Position numbers and translations under genes: made by a program. The notes under the pieces were generated by a model that worked only from the letters and a program-made list of their open reading frames with translations, had not been told where the DNA came from and searched no databases. A stretch of DNA of 64,000 bases, taken from assembly GCF_041227145.1 (NCBI RefSeq), contig NZ_JBGFSP010000003.1:2728001-2792000 (forward strand). The letters run 5' to 3'. Of the stretch, positions 53,576-63,501 are shown piece after piece. The stretch is from Bacteroides sp. AN502(2024) (GTDB taxonomy: Bacteria > Bacteroidota > Bacteroidia > Bacteroidales > Bacteroidaceae). Position 1 is the first letter of the stretch, and every line of letters begins with the position of its first letter.

Positions 53576-54655
53576 TTATTGGTATGCTTCCAGTAAAGTC
53601 TCCCGAGCACTTTTTTCCGTGAAATTCGCTATTACACGGAAATACATCTTACGGGAATAGCTTTCCCATCCCCCGCTTATCCATATCCCGAAGATGACAT
53701 TGGCATACATCACGGCATTATCCGCTTCCGATATAACCAACCTGTCATCATCAACGACCTGCCGGTTGAATCCTACATTGGAAACAACAGGAACGATTCC
53801 GCATCCCATAGCCTCGGTCAAAGAATTGGAATGCCCTTCCCGATAGTTGTTTGACGGAAATAAAAAGAAATGGCAGGTTCTCAGATAGGGAAAAAACTCT
53901 CCAACATCCTTTCGTCCCCAAAAGCGTACCTTACCACTAATGCCTGCTTTCAAGATATTTGTCTCTAATTCCTGTTTGTACGCATCTGAACAGCCACCTA
54001 TTAAGTCCAGTGTCGGTGATATCCCACGTTCATGCAGAATGTGGCATATCTCCAACATCACATCGATATTCTTAGCCGGTACGATACGTCCGAAATAGAC
54101 AAGCCGACACTGTTGCATCTCCCTTTTCGGATAGCCTCCGATCGTGAATCTATCTTGAATATAGTTTGGATAATATAGAGCCGGCTTCCCGAGTTTATCT
54201 TCGATAAAACGCACATAATCGATGCCTTGGCACAGCACGGAATCATTGCGCTTCAACAATGACAACATGCCGTGTTTGTATAAATTTCCTCTCTTTTCGT
54301 ACTCTTTAATCATGTCTCCGTTCCGGATGTCATAAACTGTTTTGTGACTCAATACCTTTGCTGTCAGGATGAACGCCCATTCCACATACATCAGTTCTCG
54401 ATAACAGCCAACGATGTGCAACGTTGCCTTTCGATGCATGAACAATAGTGTCACAAGTCTCATCCAAGTATAAAGGAGTCGTGCCACATAGGACAGCAGA
54501 GACTTTTTCCGTACAGGTTTCTCAAGCAGAATGATACAAAAACCTGCTTCACGAAGAATTTTCATAGTCTTCATACATCCCGCTTCCGCCCCTCCGATTC
54601 GTTCCGGAGAGACAGATTTCCCGGTAGGTCCGTAAATGATTATATACCTATTCAT
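53576..54655 (-). CDS. GT4 glycosyltransferase
   Basis: 359 residues from ATG 54655 (MNRYIIIYGPTG). GT-B fold with an N-terminal GGAEAGCMKT loop and C-terminal FGRIVPAKNIDVMLEI and REGHSNSLTEAMGCG (the EX7E-type nucleotide-sugar motif). The reading frame continues upstream to 54817, but that part is the remnant of an acyltransferase gene, not part of this enzyme. Acceptor and donor unknown. Confidence 0.85.
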   Translation of the reverse strand: MNRYIIIYGPTGKSVSPERIGGAEAGCMKTMKILREAGFCIILLEKPVRKKSLLSYVARLLYTWMRLVTLLFMHRKATLHIVGCYRELMYVEWAFILTAKVLSHKTVYDIRNGDMIKEYEKRGNLYKHGMLSLLKRNDSVLCQGIDYVRFIEDKLGKPALYYPNYIQDRFTIGGYPKREMQQCRLVYFGRIVPAKNIDVMLEICHILHERGISPTLDLIGGCSDAYKQELETNILKAGISGKVRFWGRKDVGEFFPYLRTCHFFLFPSNNYREGHSNSLTEAMGCGIVPVVSNVGFNRQVVDDDRLVISEADNAVMYANVIFGIWISGGWESYSRKMYFRVIANFTEKSARETLLEAYQ

Positions 54656-55077
54656 AAAATCATCATCAAAAGCAATGAATATACTGACACCGTAATCTGT
54701 CATAAAATTGTCTTTTTCTGATTTTTCGGCCTCTTTATGTTCCATGGAAGGAAGGATGGCATTCAGATTTTCGGCAATAAAACCGTAATACTTGAAGAAC
54801 GCTAAAGGAAAGAGCACAAGAATAATGCAAAGCTATACTATGATTCTTGCAGCTTGGCGACGGTCATCCATGAATAGCCACCGAGGAATGTCACCAATAT
54901 CACCCAAAACAACACCAGCGTATAATAGGCATTCCACTGCATATACAAGACAGCATCAGCAACAACAGAATATTGCTGCCGCGACCCTGTTCTTGTTTTC
55001 CAATCATATGGGACAGTCCGTAATATCCTTCGAATATCAGGAAACAGGTAAAGAAACTGAAATGAGTTGAAAATCAT
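54656..55077 (-). pseudogene. Remnant of an MBOAT O-acyltransferase gene (AlgI-like)
   Basis: The first codons read MIFNSFQFLYLFP, the typical MBOAT start. The next block continues only in a second frame (LIFEGYYGLSHMIGKQEQ to LLLLMLSC), the third returns to the first frame (YMQWNAYYTLVLFWVILV), and the fourth (VLFPLAFFKYYGFIAENLNA) is in the third frame after a TAG at a likely Trp codon. After that, MBOAT similarity ends and the remaining two-thirds of the gene are missing. The start overlaps the methyltransferase stop (ATGA), as a once-functional operon gene would. It likely once O-acetylated the polysaccharide. Confidence 0.8.
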
Positions 55078-55898
55078 AAATCTTTATGGCATATATAGAT
55101 GTCTTCTCTTCTATTTAATCCGTATTTATTAATAACAGGGTCTGGAAAATGAAAAACTTCCAATCTGAATCCTATTTTCTCCAGACGTTCCTTGTAATCC
55201 ATACCATATATTCTGACATGATCATTCTGTCCAAAACGAAGATACTTTTCTGAAGGCAATGTCGCATTAGAATCCTCAATAGTCTCTGGTAGTATTGGGG
55301 ATATGGGAACCTGCAATATAGCTTTCCCTCCTTTCTTTAATACCCGATAAAACTCAGACATGGCTTTCCGGTCATCTTCTATATGTTCAAGTACATGATT
55401 GCATATAAGCAAGTCGAACTGATTGGTAGGGAACGGCAAGCACAAGGCATTCATTCTTTTCACATAGGATGGATAAGAATATCCTTCTGCAAAATAATCA
55501 CCACAAACATAATTGAGATTTTTATTCATAATAATATGCCTTGCGATACCTTTTTCCGGGGCAAGGTGTAATATCTTTTCTGGAAAAGTACCATCGAACA
55601 ATTTCTCTACGTCCCTAAGATATAAAAAGACCAACCTCTCCTTATCTGTCGAATTGCATTTCCAACATGAGGCTTTGCGTTGTCCCATGCCTATTATCTG
55701 ATATTTTTCAGTCACTTCACTATAAATCCCTCTATATCCCAAATCTTTTGCATGAAACCCACAAATAGGACATTCATATTTATTCCCTATATGGAATGGC
55801 CTTTTTATCGTTTTCTGAAAGAAAAACTTTACAGGAAGATAATAAGATCTCAAGTGTTTCTTTAATTCCGTCATTATGTGATAACAATATTCTCCCAT
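55074..55898 (-). CDS. SAM-dependent methyltransferase with zinc-ribbon-like N-terminus
   Basis: 274 residues from ATG 55898. CPICG and CWKC (about residues 44 and 80) form a zinc-ribbon-like unit, then the Methyltransf_11 domain: ILHLAPEKG (SAM loop), CGDYFAEG, FDLLICNHVLEHIEDDRKAM and LKKGGKAILQVP. It may methylate a sugar or end-cap the glycan. In the middle of the polysaccharide operon. Confidence 0.85.
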   Translation of the reverse strand: MGEYCYHIMTELKKHLRSYYLPVKFFFQKTIKRPFHIGNKYECPICGFHAKDLGYRGIYSEVTEKYQIIGMGQRKASCWKCNSTDKERLVFLYLRDVEKLFDGTFPEKILHLAPEKGIARHIIMNKNLNYVCGDYFAEGYSYPSYVKRMNALCLPFPTNQFDLLICNHVLEHIEDDRKAMSEFYRVLKKGGKAILQVPISPILPETIEDSNATLPSEKYLRFGQNDHVRIYGMDYKERLEKIGFRLEVFHFPDPVINKYGLNRREDIYICHKDL

Positions 55899-55914
55899 AA
55901 TTTTTAAAAGGTAA

Positions 55915-57015
55915 CTACTCAACAATTAACAAATGTCGAAATAATTGCATATACTGTGAACTGCATAATTCAATAGAGAATATGGAGAGATATGTATTAT
56001 ATAATTTTTCTTTATCTATTCGTTCTCTGTTTTGTAAGAAATCAAGGATAGTCTGTTTGTAATCTTCTTTTGAGAATGAAGGAGCAATAAAACCTGTAAT
56101 ACCGTCTTTTACTACATCTACCACTCCACTACAAGGCGTGCAAATGGGTATGCAACGACAAGCCAATGCCTCTATCAAAGTTATCGGCATTCCCTCATAG
56201 AGAGATGAAAGACAAAACGCATCACACGAGTATAAATAATCGGCGATATTGTCTTTTACTCCGAGATAATGAACGGTTGATCCAGCCATCGACATCCATT
56301 GTTGCCCCAATTCATTGGATTCATAATCCCCTATAAGTAGAAGTTGCAGATGCCTTTCTTTTTCCGCCAATTCATTCACAGCCGAGATTAACATACCTAT
56401 GTTCTTTTGCGGAACACCTCGTGCAATGGACAATAAGAGAAGATCATCCGGATGTTTTTTCAGTTGCTTGACAAAGTTTGTTACAACATTGTGGTGTTCG
56501 CTTTTGGAAGGCTGTTTACGACCATTATAAATCAAGATATCGCAGGTGAGATTAAAAAAAGTTTGGAATGACTCTCTATTAGTTTGAGAAATTGTGACGA
56601 CATGCAACATTTCCATTTTCAGCAACCATTTCCAGATATTGCGAAAATAGCGAACTATGCCATGTTCTGCTTCGTTATGTAGGGTTTGTACGTAACAGGC
56701 CTTCCGATAAAATAATATCGTAAATAAGAAATAATGAACTATGCAATGTATATGCACGACATCAGGTCTTAATCTTTTAATCGTTTTATAAATTCTTATA
56801 GGGTAAGAGATATGGAAACCATCGGACAAATTCAAAGATAGAAATTGTATCTTCCTTGATATTTGCGGAAAATAGAAATCTTCTTTAAGTTCCTTGCGGT
56901 TTTTCAATGTGAGTACTACCACTTCATCGGTATTGCTCAATTCATTGCTTAAATCCACTAATAAACGTTGAGCTCCTCCTGCTTCCAAAGAATTAATACA
57001 TTCTACTATGCGCAT
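55915..57015 (-). CDS. GT4 glycosyltransferase
   Basis: 366 residues. MRIVECINSLEAGGAQRLLVDL is the GT4 N-terminal loop, RPDVVHIHC the linker, SIARGVPQKNI the donor-binding loop and SSLYEGMPITLIEALACRC the EX7E motif. Cytoplasmic, acting on a lipid-linked intermediate. Donor unknown. Confidence 0.9.
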   Translation of the reverse strand: MRIVECINSLEAGGAQRLLVDLSNELSNTDEVVVLTLKNRKELKEDFYFPQISRKIQFLSLNLSDGFHISYPIRIYKTIKRLRPDVVHIHCIVHYFLFTILFYRKACYVQTLHNEAEHGIVRYFRNIWKWLLKMEMLHVVTISQTNRESFQTFFNLTCDILIYNGRKQPSKSEHHNVVTNFVKQLKKHPDDLLLLSIARGVPQKNIGMLISAVNELAEKERHLQLLLIGDYESNELGQQWMSMAGSTVHYLGVKDNIADYLYSCDAFCLSSLYEGMPITLIEALACRCIPICTPCSGVVDVVKDGITGFIAPSFSKEDYKQTILDFLQNRERIDKEKLYNTYLSIFSIELCSSQYMQLFRHLLIVE

Positions 57016-57026
57016 TTATTATTTGC

Positions 57027-58178
57027 TTAAAAGTTTGCATACTTTTTTGCTATCATTCTCCAAGGTTGATTCTCTGTATGATATTTTTCCCGAAGATTGT
57101 TCGCCATGGTCTCTTGGTGTTCTTGATTGCTCAATATGCCAATTAGTGCATCGGCCAAAGCTTCGGCATCGCATGGTGGAACCAACATACCGGTTATTCC
57201 GTCGTCTATTTGGTTCTCAATACCGCCTACTCTGGTTGCGATGACGGGTTTCTGAAAAGCGAAAGCAGTCATAATTACCCCGCTTTGTGTGGCATCCATG
57301 TAAGGGCAACATACGACTGTCGATTCTTGTATCATTGAGGTTAACATTTCTGTCGGGATAAATCGGTTGATGATTTCGATATATTTTTTGTTCTCGTAAA
57401 CTTCGGGTTCTATGTACATTTTGCCACCACCTGCAATTGTAAGTGTTGCTTCAGGAATCCGTTCATGTACTTTCTTCATCGCTTCACATAAATATTCTAT
57501 TCCTTTGTAACGTGATATCCGCCCAAAGAAAAGGATGTTCTTCTCTCTGTTCTGTATCGGATAAGCTTCATTCGCAAAGACCTTGTAAACGTCGTAAGCA
57601 CTTAATTCATTTACTAAAACATGTTTTATGTTGATACGATGTTTCTTGCAAAAATCATCCGATTGATTTTTGTTTAAGAGAATGAACTTTTTCCCCAATC
57701 TGAAATAAATCCATCGAAATAAAAGCTTCCTGAGTGTACTCTCTCCTGTGTGGAGAACCGGATCATGGATAACGAACCTTATCCTATTCCGGAACTTGTA
57801 TAATAAAAAACCTGCAATTTCAAAAGGCTGCGTGATTATCTTATCGGGATTAATTTGCGAGATGGTTCTCGACAGTTTCCAATACAGGTATAACGAGAGC
57901 GGATGAGTATCTTGACGATGCACTTTATTTATGACGAAGAATTTATCCATGTCCAGGTATGACGAAAACCGTTGCAATTCAGCGTATTTGTTTGCTGGTA
58001 TGATGTCATTTTCGGGATGCATTCCGGCAATATCTATCAGTGTAGAGCGCCGGTTATATTCGGCAAGCAGCATGAAATAGTAAACATCATACCCTTGCTG
58101 CTGAAATGCTTTTATCAAAGAGAAGTCATAATCGGCAAAAGCAGGGGATGACAAATATACAATTTTAATAGGTTTCAT
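57027..58178 (-). CDS. GT4 glycosyltransferase
   Basis: 383 residues. IVYLSSPAFADYDFSLI start, ILFFGRISRYKGIEYLCEAM, GGGKMYIEPEVYENKKYIEI, and VCCPYMDATQSGVIMTAFAFQKPVIAT in the donor site; the usual E is replaced by Q/T in this segment (TQSGV), as in some WcaI-like members. 11 nt from the next gene. Confidence 0.87.
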   Translation of the reverse strand: MKPIKIVYLSSPAFADYDFSLIKAFQQQGYDVYYFMLLAEYNRRSTLIDIAGMHPENDIIPANKYAELQRFSSYLDMDKFFVINKVHRQDTHPLSLYLYWKLSRTISQINPDKIITQPFEIAGFLLYKFRNRIRFVIHDPVLHTGESTLRKLLFRWIYFRLGKKFILLNKNQSDDFCKKHRINIKHVLVNELSAYDVYKVFANEAYPIQNREKNILFFGRISRYKGIEYLCEAMKKVHERIPEATLTIAGGGKMYIEPEVYENKKYIEIINRFIPTEMLTSMIQESTVVCCPYMDATQSGVIMTAFAFQKPVIATRVGGIENQIDDGITGMLVPPCDAEALADALIGILSNQEHQETMANNLREKYHTENQPWRMIAKKYANF

Positions 58179-58369
58179 AGACTATTTTTATTGAACCTAA
58201 ATCCGCAACAGATATAGAAACAATGAACAAGCGGCCAATCACTTCTTACAGTGAATGGCACTTAAAGAAGATTATGAACGGTTTAAAAAGTATTGTACAT
58301 AAAAATATTACGGGATCAAAGGAAAAGAGAACTCTATGATAGGATTCTAATTAGATTTAATATATAGTC

Positions 58370-59254
58370 CTAATCAATAGGACTATGAGGTAAGTCTTCT
58401 ACCTTCACATAATTCCTTTTACGAGATTCTTGTTTTATCCGATTATTGAGCCAATGAATAGATTTCAGACTTCTTTTCAAGAATGTCTTCCAACTATTTG
58501 AGTAGTATTCATAAGCATCGCATTCTGATTCTGAATTGCGCACGTCTGTTCTATAAAGATCTTTTTCTTTAAATTTTGCCATTACCCAAATTGGCATTAG
58601 AGTCTCTGAATAAAAGCCATCTACACGAGAACGCCGCGAAATACCTCTTCGCCCTAATTCTTTATCCCATTTTCCCAACACATCAAAAAGAAAAGAAGAG
58701 TATTCATCAAAAATATCTTTGGTTGTAATAATCATATTCTTGCCCCATGCCTCAGTACCATATACAATCTTGTTGAAGGATTCCATCAGTTCCGGATAAT
58801 CTGATGAGATGATGCTCTCCAAAATAATCCAATCCCGATTATCCTGTTTCTTGGGCATACCTTTATGTAATGTCATTGTATCATTTGGTTTTACCCTCAT
58901 ATAAGGAACTATTAGCTTATGTTTTTTCAAAATCCGAATTATTTTTTCTTCCGGCATTATGTCATCTTTAAACGACCGGGCGAACAAACTGTTTTTCATA
59001 AAATATCTGCGATAATGAACCAAACCGCAAATATCACAATCCAAATTTTTCCAAGCCCAATAATGTGCAGTCAATTCACAATACCATGGATTTTGATGAG
59101 CAATATTATCTTCTATACTATCCGTCAAATAACCTTTGCGTTTGGCTTCTTTTTCTGTTATTTCGTTACCAACCTTTATAACTTGATACCCTTTAGGTAA
59201 TATAGAGTCATCAAAAAGCTTATGTGTTACTACCATTATCTTTACATTCTCCAT
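58370..59254 (-). CDS. DUF4422 glycosyltransferase-like protein
   Basis: 294 residues. The DUF4422 (PF14393) signature is clear: CELTAHYWAWKNLDCDICGLVHYRRYF, then KLIVPYMRVK, RDWIILESIIS and SRVDGFYSETLMPIWVM. These proteins are found in capsule and LPS loci, often beside glf, and are taken to be glycosyltransferases. A 191-bp gap separates it from the GT4 downstream. Confidence 0.85.
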   Translation of the reverse strand: MENVKIMVVTHKLFDDSILPKGYQVIKVGNEITEKEAKRKGYLTDSIEDNIAHQNPWYCELTAHYWAWKNLDCDICGLVHYRRYFMKNSLFARSFKDDIMPEEKIIRILKKHKLIVPYMRVKPNDTMTLHKGMPKKQDNRDWIILESIISSDYPELMESFNKIVYGTEAWGKNMIITTKDIFDEYSSFLFDVLGKWDKELGRRGISRRSRVDGFYSETLMPIWVMAKFKEKDLYRTDVRNSESECDAYEYYSNSWKTFLKRSLKSIHWLNNRIKQESRKRNYVKVEDLPHSPID

Positions 59255-59264
59255 AATGCCATCT

Positions 59265-60392
59265 TTACTTTTTATACATTTTCAGGACTTGTTCTATAAT
59301 AGGAGCCATATCATAATACTTATATTCTCCGAGCCTGCCACCGAAAATCACATTCTCTTCTTTTCGGGCTAATATCCGGTATTCCTCAGCCAACCGATTA
59401 TTGCGTTCGTCATTCACGGGATAATAAGGCTCCATGCCATCTTGAAATTCAGTGGAATACTCTTCACTTACAATAGTCTTAGGGTAATCATATACTTCCT
59501 GACCAAACATTTCGAAGTGTTTATGCTCGATTACTCGTGTATAGGGTCTGTCGTGACTGGTATAATTCACGATAGCATTGCCTTGGTAATTAGGAGTGTC
59601 TTCCACTCTCGTCTTAAACGATACCGTTCTCCAGTCCAGTTTACCCAACGAGTAACCAAAATATTCATCTATAGCTCCTGTATATACCAGATTCTTGGCA
59701 TATTTCATCCAATCTTTGTATTCTGAGGTGAAAAAGTCAACACTAACCAATGTTTCAATGCCATTTAGTAAACTTTCTATCAATTTATTGTACCCACCAA
59801 CAGGAATTCCCTGATATTTATCATTGAAATAGTTATTATCGAAGACAAAACGCACTGGTAGTCTGCGTATGATGAAGGCCGGAAGTTCCGTACATTTACG
59901 TCCCCACTGCTTTTCGGTATATTCCTTAATCAGCTTTTCGAAAATATCCTTGCCGACCAAGGTAAACGCTTGTTCTTCAAGATTCTGTGGCTCATGTCCA
60001 TCAAGCGCTTTTATAGCTTCCGATTTCTGCTCGTCAATTTTGGCCTGAGCTTCAGCTGGAGTCTTCACTCCCCACAGTCTATTGAATGTATTCATATTGA
60101 ATGGCAGGTTATACAACTCTCCTTTATAGTTTGCTACAGGATTATTTGTGTACCTGTTGAAATCAACAATAGAATTCACAAAATTCCACACCTCTTTGTT
60201 GGATGTGTGAAATATATGCGCACCATATTTATGCACATTGATACCCTCTATTTTCTCACAATAGAGATTACCACCAAGTTGAGGACGTTTGTCTATTACA
60301 AGACATTTTTTGCCTGCCTTTTTCGCAAGGTAAGCGAATGTTGATCCAAACAAGCCGGAACCAACTATCAGATAATCATATGCCTTTTTCAT
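59265..60392 (-). CDS. glf: UDP-galactopyranose mutase
   Basis: 375 residues from ATG 60392. FAD loop GSGLFGSTFAYLAKKAG, DKRPQLGGNLY, KYGAHIFHTSN (flavin/substrate region), AFTLVGKDIFEKLIKEYTEKQWG, and two conserved Arg in DERNNRLAEEYR. Converts UDP-galactopyranose to UDP-galactofuranose, so the glycan probably contains galactofuranose. Confidence 0.95.
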   Translation of the reverse strand: MKKAYDYLIVGSGLFGSTFAYLAKKAGKKCLVIDKRPQLGGNLYCEKIEGINVHKYGAHIFHTSNKEVWNFVNSIVDFNRYTNNPVANYKGELYNLPFNMNTFNRLWGVKTPAEAQAKIDEQKSEAIKALDGHEPQNLEEQAFTLVGKDIFEKLIKEYTEKQWGRKCTELPAFIIRRLPVRFVFDNNYFNDKYQGIPVGGYNKLIESLLNGIETLVSVDFFTSEYKDWMKYAKNLVYTGAIDEYFGYSLGKLDWRTVSFKTRVEDTPNYQGNAIVNYTSHDRPYTRVIEHKHFEMFGQEVYDYPKTIVSEEYSTEFQDGMEPYYPVNDERNNRLAEEYRILARKEENVIFGGRLGEYKYYDMAPIIEQVLKMYKK

Positions 60393-60399
60393 AGACACC

Positions 60400-61335
60400 C
60401 TATTCTATTACTTTTTTGAATTTAAGCATTACTCCCTTGATCAGCAGAGGTATTGTTATTTTATATTTCTTTTTATGTCGTAAAAGGAAAAGCAACACAG
60501 ACATGCTCGCACACGAAATTACAATAACATTGGCCTTAGCAAATTTTTCCTTGTGCTTATTTATGATCATGTTGCTTATTTGTTTATCACCGATAGAACT
60601 TACCAACTTACCCACTTCTTCCACAAAAAGATTGTTGGCTGTAAGTTTTTCCTTTATGTTTTTATTGTCCTGCCCCTTACCTGACAAATTAATATTACTT
60701 AAACGAAAGCTTACTAATGGTTTTATCGATGAAGCTATCCCTCCTGCCATTCCCAAACGATATATTGTCAAATGATCCGCACACATGGCTTTGGGCAGAT
60801 TTGCGTATTCACCATGTCTGCGTATGAAATCAGTACGATACATAAACTCCGATATAGTTTGTTTACGCATGCCATTTCCCATATCAATCATGTAATTGAT
60901 GGCGGATTCATATTCTGGTGAACTTGGATAGAAATCTAAGAGTTTTCCATTCTGGTCAATAGCCATAGCTCTTGAACGAAAAACGCCGACATCGGGATAT
61001 TTAGAACTTAAACCCAACATCGTCTCTATAAATTCTGGAGCAAAAATATCGTCATCACAGAGCAGGCAGAAGAATTCTCCTTTGGCATAGCTAAGACACC
61101 GGTTCCAGTTCATGGCCGGATTCTCCATTCCCAGATTAGTTTCATTGATGTAATACCTGATACGGGAATCCTCATATCCGTTCACAATCTCAGATACCGG
61201 TTCCGGAGAAGCGTCATTGACAATGATCAATTCCCAATCAGAGAAAGTCTGTGCAAGTACGGAATCAATCGCTTGCCGCAGAAAGGAACTTTTGTAGGCA
61301 GGAATGGCTACACTAACCAATGGATATTCCAGCAT
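60400..61335 (-). CDS. GT2 glycosyltransferase
   Basis: 311 residues. VSVAIPAYKSSFLRQAIDSV, IIVNDASPE, NLGMENPAMNWNRCL and LCDDDIF (DXD metal motif). Hydrophobic stretch near residues 270-290 may associate with the membrane. It starts inside the polymerase gene's end (23-nt overlap). Confidence 0.88.
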   Translation of the reverse strand: MLEYPLVSVAIPAYKSSFLRQAIDSVLAQTFSDWELIIVNDASPEPVSEIVNGYEDSRIRYYINETNLGMENPAMNWNRCLSYAKGEFFCLLCDDDIFAPEFIETMLGLSSKYPDVGVFRSRAMAIDQNGKLLDFYPSSPEYESAINYMIDMGNGMRKQTISEFMYRTDFIRRHGEYANLPKAMCADHLTIYRLGMAGGIASSIKPLVSFRLSNINLSGKGQDNKNIKEKLTANNLFVEEVGKLVSSIGDKQISNMIINKHKEKFAKANVIVISCASMSVLLFLLRHKKKYKITIPLLIKGVMLKFKKVIE

Positions 61336-62626
61336 ATTTCTCTGTATTATTTTCTATTACAATTGTCTGATATCGAGCTATATATAACGAGGCTATGTAA
61401 AGCATGGACGCCCAGACAAAATATTCTCCTGCGGCACGGTAAGGGAAAATCAAAATAGAATTAACGGACGTACCGAACACAAAAAGCCGGATATATAGTG
61501 GTAGCATCCTGCCGTATTTAAGGACTATCAAATACACTGTATAGAAATAAAACAAAATCCACAACAATCCATAGTGGAACATCTCTCCAATAAAACCGAT
61601 ATCGTTGGAGTACAATCCTAATTTTGCCCATTTTTGTAAAAATTGTGGATGACCATAGCCAAATAGGAATGAAAACGGGCTACTGACTATTTTCTCCCAA
61701 TAGAACTTTAAGGAGATTAAACGTATATTTTTTGCATTGCTTTCATTTAAAGTTCGTGTATAGAACTCACCGAACAAATCACTTATGAAGTATAGGGCTA
61801 CCAATCCACAAGCAGTGATGATTGCAATAGCTTTCAATTTGGTGCTCGAATTACGGATAAACAAGAAAGAAAATGCCAAAGTGAATAGGGTTGCGAAGAT
61901 GATTTGCCTTGTCAGATATAGATACATGGAGGCAAACAAAACAGAAAATAGAATTGCGTCTTTCCATCTAATCCGTACAAGTAATTTGTTCCAATAATAA
62001 TAAAGACAAAACAGAGTGAACAGAACTCCTGGTAATCGAAAACGATATATGCCATTCCGGACTTCTGCCACCATACGGGACGATATTCTTTTTTCTTCAT
62101 CATATATACCAAATATAGCCCCTTCAGGAAAAACAATCTGAAAAATCTGAATGCAAAACACGCAAAGGGCTATTACCAAAAATATCTCTATAATATCTTG
62201 CTCCTCCATATTATAGACGTAGAATATGTAATAGAAAAGAAATACAGAAATGCCAAAAATGTATTGTCGTTCATCATATAATGAATACCCCGTATTCAGA
62301 ATGATCCTCATCAGGTTTCCGAGTAAAAATAGAATTATCAACATCCATAATTCTTTCTTCAACGGCATGTAAATGGTTGATAGCCTATTCCTATACAGAA
62401 ATGTCCATCCAGCAATAAATGCGTAAATAAAATACGAGCACCAACCTGCGTATGTCGGATTCCAATTAATATATTTGAAACATTGTGTCGAAAAAAGGAT
62501 GAACAATACGGTTAGGCATTTTACGAGTCCTGCATATGGACGATTTAATGTATGTATATTCCTTAATCCCATGCTGTTCATATATAAGGTCATACGTATA
62601 ATTTGTAACCTGTCATGATATGTCAT
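61313..62626 (-). CDS. Putative O-antigen/capsule polymerase (Wzy-like)
   Basis: 437 residues, about 11 hydrophobic helices and a large loop around 305-350 (KNIRLISLKFYWEKIVSSPF, FGYGHPQF), the usual shape of Wzy and O-antigen ligase proteins. Sequence conservation in this class is poor, so the assignment relies on topology and position between a GT2 and a transferase and downstream of a flippase. Confidence 0.65.
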   Translation of the reverse strand: MTYHDRLQIIRMTLYMNSMGLRNIHTLNRPYAGLVKCLTVLFILFSTQCFKYINWNPTYAGWCSYFIYAFIAGWTFLYRNRLSTIYMPLKKELWMLIILFLLGNLMRIILNTGYSLYDERQYIFGISVFLFYYIFYVYNMEEQDIIEIFLVIALCVFCIQIFQIVFPEGAIFGIYDEEKRISSRMVAEVRNGIYRFRLPGVLFTLFCLYYYWNKLLVRIRWKDAILFSVLFASMYLYLTRQIIFATLFTLAFSFLFIRNSSTKLKAIAIITACGLVALYFISDLFGEFYTRTLNESNAKNIRLISLKFYWEKIVSSPFSFLFGYGHPQFLQKWAKLGLYSNDIGFIGEMFHYGLLWILFYFYTVYLIVLKYGRMLPLYIRLFVFGTSVNSILIFPYRAAGEYFVWASMLYIASLYIARYQTIVIENNTEKYAGISIG

Positions 62627-62643
62627 TAACTCTTTAAAAGCCC

Positions 62644-63447
62644 TTAGCTATCTGATGTACAGAAAGTATTTACATCTATCTCCTCCGGCAAAATAAAAGA
62701 GTCTGCTCCTTTTTTAAGATACTCATCAATCATGATGTCACTCCGCTGATTATTCATACACCTGACATTCTTCATGAGCATTTTTGCCGGAGAACCTGCA
62801 ATTAAACTATATTCCGGAATTATACCCATATAATTCTTGCCTACCATAGAATAAGGTCCCGCCACAATTGTCCCTTTAGGAAGTTGGGTTCCTTTTTTTA
62901 TGGTACACCAACCTCCAATCCAACAATTCTCGCCAATGATGATTGGGTTTACGTTTTTTTTAATTTCCCGAGTATCAGTTCTTATTACATAATGAAAATC
63001 AGTATCCATAAATACACTATTGTTGCCGACAAGGGTTGCACGCCCGAAGTACACATAATCAAAAGAAATGATGGTATTGTTATCTGCCACAAAAGTATTG
63101 TCTTCAAATACAATACGTGCATCTGACCTAACACTCAGGCTTATTCCTCTTCTCAGAACCACATTCTCACCGACTTCAACAGTTCCTCGAATTTCAATGA
63201 ATGACTTACTATGCCAACTCCTAACATTATCCGAAAGACCGATTCTCAACAAACCTTTCTTAATCGGTGACAAAAAAACGATTTTCCCAGACAACGCCCC
63301 CAATTTGCACGGACCATAAATCAAAATAGGGAAATGTAACGCTTTTCTTAAGGGAAATAACAATAGATTAATAACAATTGTTTTAGTTACATTCACACGA
63401 TTCTTTAAAGAAAGGGTAACCCATCTGTTATAGATTTTCCTCAACAT
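62644..63447 (-). CDS. Left-handed beta-helix acyltransferase
   Basis: 267 residues from ATG 63447. Hexapeptide repeats begin at KGLLRIGLSDNV and run through VEVGENVVLRRGI, VYFGRATLVGNN, PIIIGENCWIGGWCTI and KGTIVAGPYSMV to IAGSPAKML, the acetyltransferase ending. It probably acetylates a sugar of the repeat unit. An upstream in-frame ATG (63495) is less likely, being close to the preceding stop. Confidence 0.85.
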   Translation of the reverse strand: MLRKIYNRWVTLSLKNRVNVTKTIVINLLLFPLRKALHFPILIYGPCKLGALSGKIVFLSPIKKGLLRIGLSDNVRSWHSKSFIEIRGTVEVGENVVLRRGISLSVRSDARIVFEDNTFVADNNTIISFDYVYFGRATLVGNNSVFMDTDFHYVIRTDTREIKKNVNPIIIGENCWIGGWCTIKKGTQLPKGTIVAGPYSMVGKNYMGIIPEYSLIAGSPAKMLMKNVRCMNNQRSDIMIDEYLKKGADSFILPEEIDVNTFCTSDS

Positions 63448-63501
63448 ATTTATTAATTTGAGTTTTCGCCAGTTATTAAGACTGATGGTTATCAAACAAA
63501 A

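Noticed and set aside
54838..55077. Intact 79-residue membrane protein
   Set aside because: Its middle makes no sense in this frame, while the shifted frame restores MBOAT similarity, so it is part of the pseudogene.
58223..58339. 38-residue plus-strand ORF starting MNKRPITSYS in the gap before the DUF4422 gene
   Set aside because: It is on the opposite strand to its neighbours, has no ribosome binding site that I can see, and no recognisable family; left as unexplained gap.
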